Origin: Baffinella frigidus
Taxonomy: Eukaryota > Cryptophyceae > Cryptomonadales > Baffinellaceae
Reading direction: 5' to 3'
Length of the DNA stretch: 12,121 nucleotides
Assembly (NCBI GenBank): GCA_026770585.1
Contig: MU646585.1
Coordinates: forward strand, 476,290-488,410
Shown here: one piece after another, positions 11,632 to 12,121 of the stretch
Layout: each line of letters opens with the position of its first letter
Position numbering within the stretch: position 1 is the stretch's first letter
The notes under the pieces: model-generated
What the model was told of the DNA's origin: nothing
Database searches by the model: none
What the model saw: only the letters and a program-made list of their open reading frames with translations
Position numbers and translations under genes: made by a program

Positions 11632-11953
11632 TTAACGAAATCTTGGTACGTAATCAACTTTTGGGAACAGGTCGAGATCTATGGATTTGGTCCTCCGGTG
11701 AGGGTTGGTGGCTGTGACCACACCGGCCGGCATCGCCGGGGCCAGGAAGCCGAACGTATCTCAGGAAAGGGATTCTAAAATTCGTTTTCTTAAGTCGATT
11801 CCCCTTAAAATATGTCAACTTATGCGGAGAGAAAAGAATAAGTTGACGAATTTGTACTAGAATTGACTTAAGAAAACGAATTTTAGAATCCCTTTTCTGA
11901 GATAAGAACGCCGCGGCGGGCAGGAGGGCGAGGGTCCAGAGAAAAACGCGCAT
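11632..11953 (-). CDS. Presequence-bearing exon split by a MITE
   Basis: From ATG (11951-11953) the minus strand reads MRVFLWTLALLPAAAF: Arg, a hydrophobic core and small residues, typical of a secretory signal peptide. A 149-bp element then intervenes. On its far side, in the frame that results if the element and one 5-bp CGTTC copy are absent, it continues GFLAPAMPAGVVTATNPHRR and then TKSIDLDLFPKVDYVPRFR to TAA (11632-11634). A Phe after an Ala-rich cleavage site followed by a basic, hydroxylated segment is the layout of plastid presequences in complex-plastid algae. The frame may instead leave the exon at TAC-GTACCA (GT at 11648-11649), phase 0, making this a first exon. As it stands, the insertion shifts the frame unless spliced out. 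The mature protein is not identifiable here. Confidence 0.5.
11757..11905. mobile_element. MITE family 4 (149 bp) inside the presequence
   Basis: The ends TATCTCAGGAAAGGGATTCT and (complement) TTATCTCAGAAAAGGGATTC form about 42-bp inverted termini with a few mismatches, continuing through AAAATTCGTTTTCTTAAGTC. GAACG stands on both sides (11752-11756, 11906-11910) as a 5-bp duplication. A TA duplication inside the termini is the alternative reading, but only the 5-bp reading restores the flanking frame. The centre holds two inverted AAGTTGAC words. Confidence 0.8.
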
Positions 11954-12121
11954 TGTTGTGAGAGATCCTTGGGTGGGTCCCAAGAGAATCCGCAGCGAAA
12001 GTTGTCGACAGGGCGCAAGTCAACTTTCTCGGGATGGGCCGAGGTCACGTCCATTTGAAGAAATCTACCGTTGTCGAGGATCAAGAACGGACGCAACGTG
12101 TGGAGCTGGCGAGATCGCACG
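11954..12121 (-). other. Upstream region of the presequence exon
   Basis: The minus strand has one frame open from the window edge (RSRQLHTLRPFLILDNGRFL...) that runs past the presequence start in another frame. It could be 5' untranslated sequence, a promoter region, or the end of a neighbouring exon outside the window. It contains AAGTTGAC at about 12019-12026 but no TATA-like box. Confidence 0.3.

Noticed and set aside
1-12121. Transposase, reverse transcriptase or other autonomous element genes
   Set aside because: No frame shows catalytic motifs. All elements seen are short and non-coding.

Overview
The window looks like repeat-dense nuclear DNA of a eukaryotic alga. It has no bacterial operon structure and no long intact open frame. 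Degenerate plant-type telomere words (TTTAGGG/CCCTAAA and variants such as TGTAGGG and TTCAGGG) fill most gaps, and coding-like segments are short and bounded by splice-like AG and GT. The right end carries a minus-strand presequence-like open segment: a signal peptide followed by a Phe and FLAP-type residues. That resembles the bipartite plastid presequences of algae with complex (secondary) plastids. TTTAGGG repeats plus an FxAP-like motif would suit a dinoflagellate or another complex-plastid lineage. The species cannot be fixed from the sequence.

Almost all coding-like signal lies on the minus strand, as exon-sized modules. Each module type occurs as two or more diverged copies clustered together, apart from one single-copy module. 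In transcription order (right to left) they are: a presequence exon (11632-11953); a WKKxAEEA-type Lys/Glu-rich module (10810-11368); an LVNCxRDLKISERK module (9068-9572); one Glu-rich coiled-coil-like exon (8820-8879); an EDRREAMEQGVA module (8154-8515); an RPNEKITAKLEAWRK module (7404-7858); a hydrophobic FASILNAVAFLIGLPIG module (5367-6764); an EKKQxxxRAFY..LREGM..KWRKSASLS module (1755-4481); and an MAxDEAR / KARRxEV module (1-1319). I recognise none of these protein families. The best reading is one large minus-strand gene, or a decaying relative of one, in which successive exons were locally duplicated with their introns. Independent nearby gene fragments cannot be excluded.

Mobile and palindromic DNA is abundant. 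Two 160-bp MITEs of one family sit in opposite orientation (517-676, 2598-2757). A 140-bp MITE (3628-3767) is inserted in one exon copy with a 4-bp target duplication. A 213-bp foldback (6765-6977) is inserted in another exon copy with a 5-bp duplication. Two elements share TATCCCTTA ends (5768-6027, 10298-10401), each landing in a tandem repeat. A 149-bp element (11757-11905) splits the presequence frame. There are also several near-perfect hairpins, notably 748-789 and 9631-9654.

Minisatellites of 7, 19-22 and 36 bp and a CCA-rich trinucleotide tract make up much of the rest. No tRNA, rRNA, CRISPR array or recognisable transposase was found.
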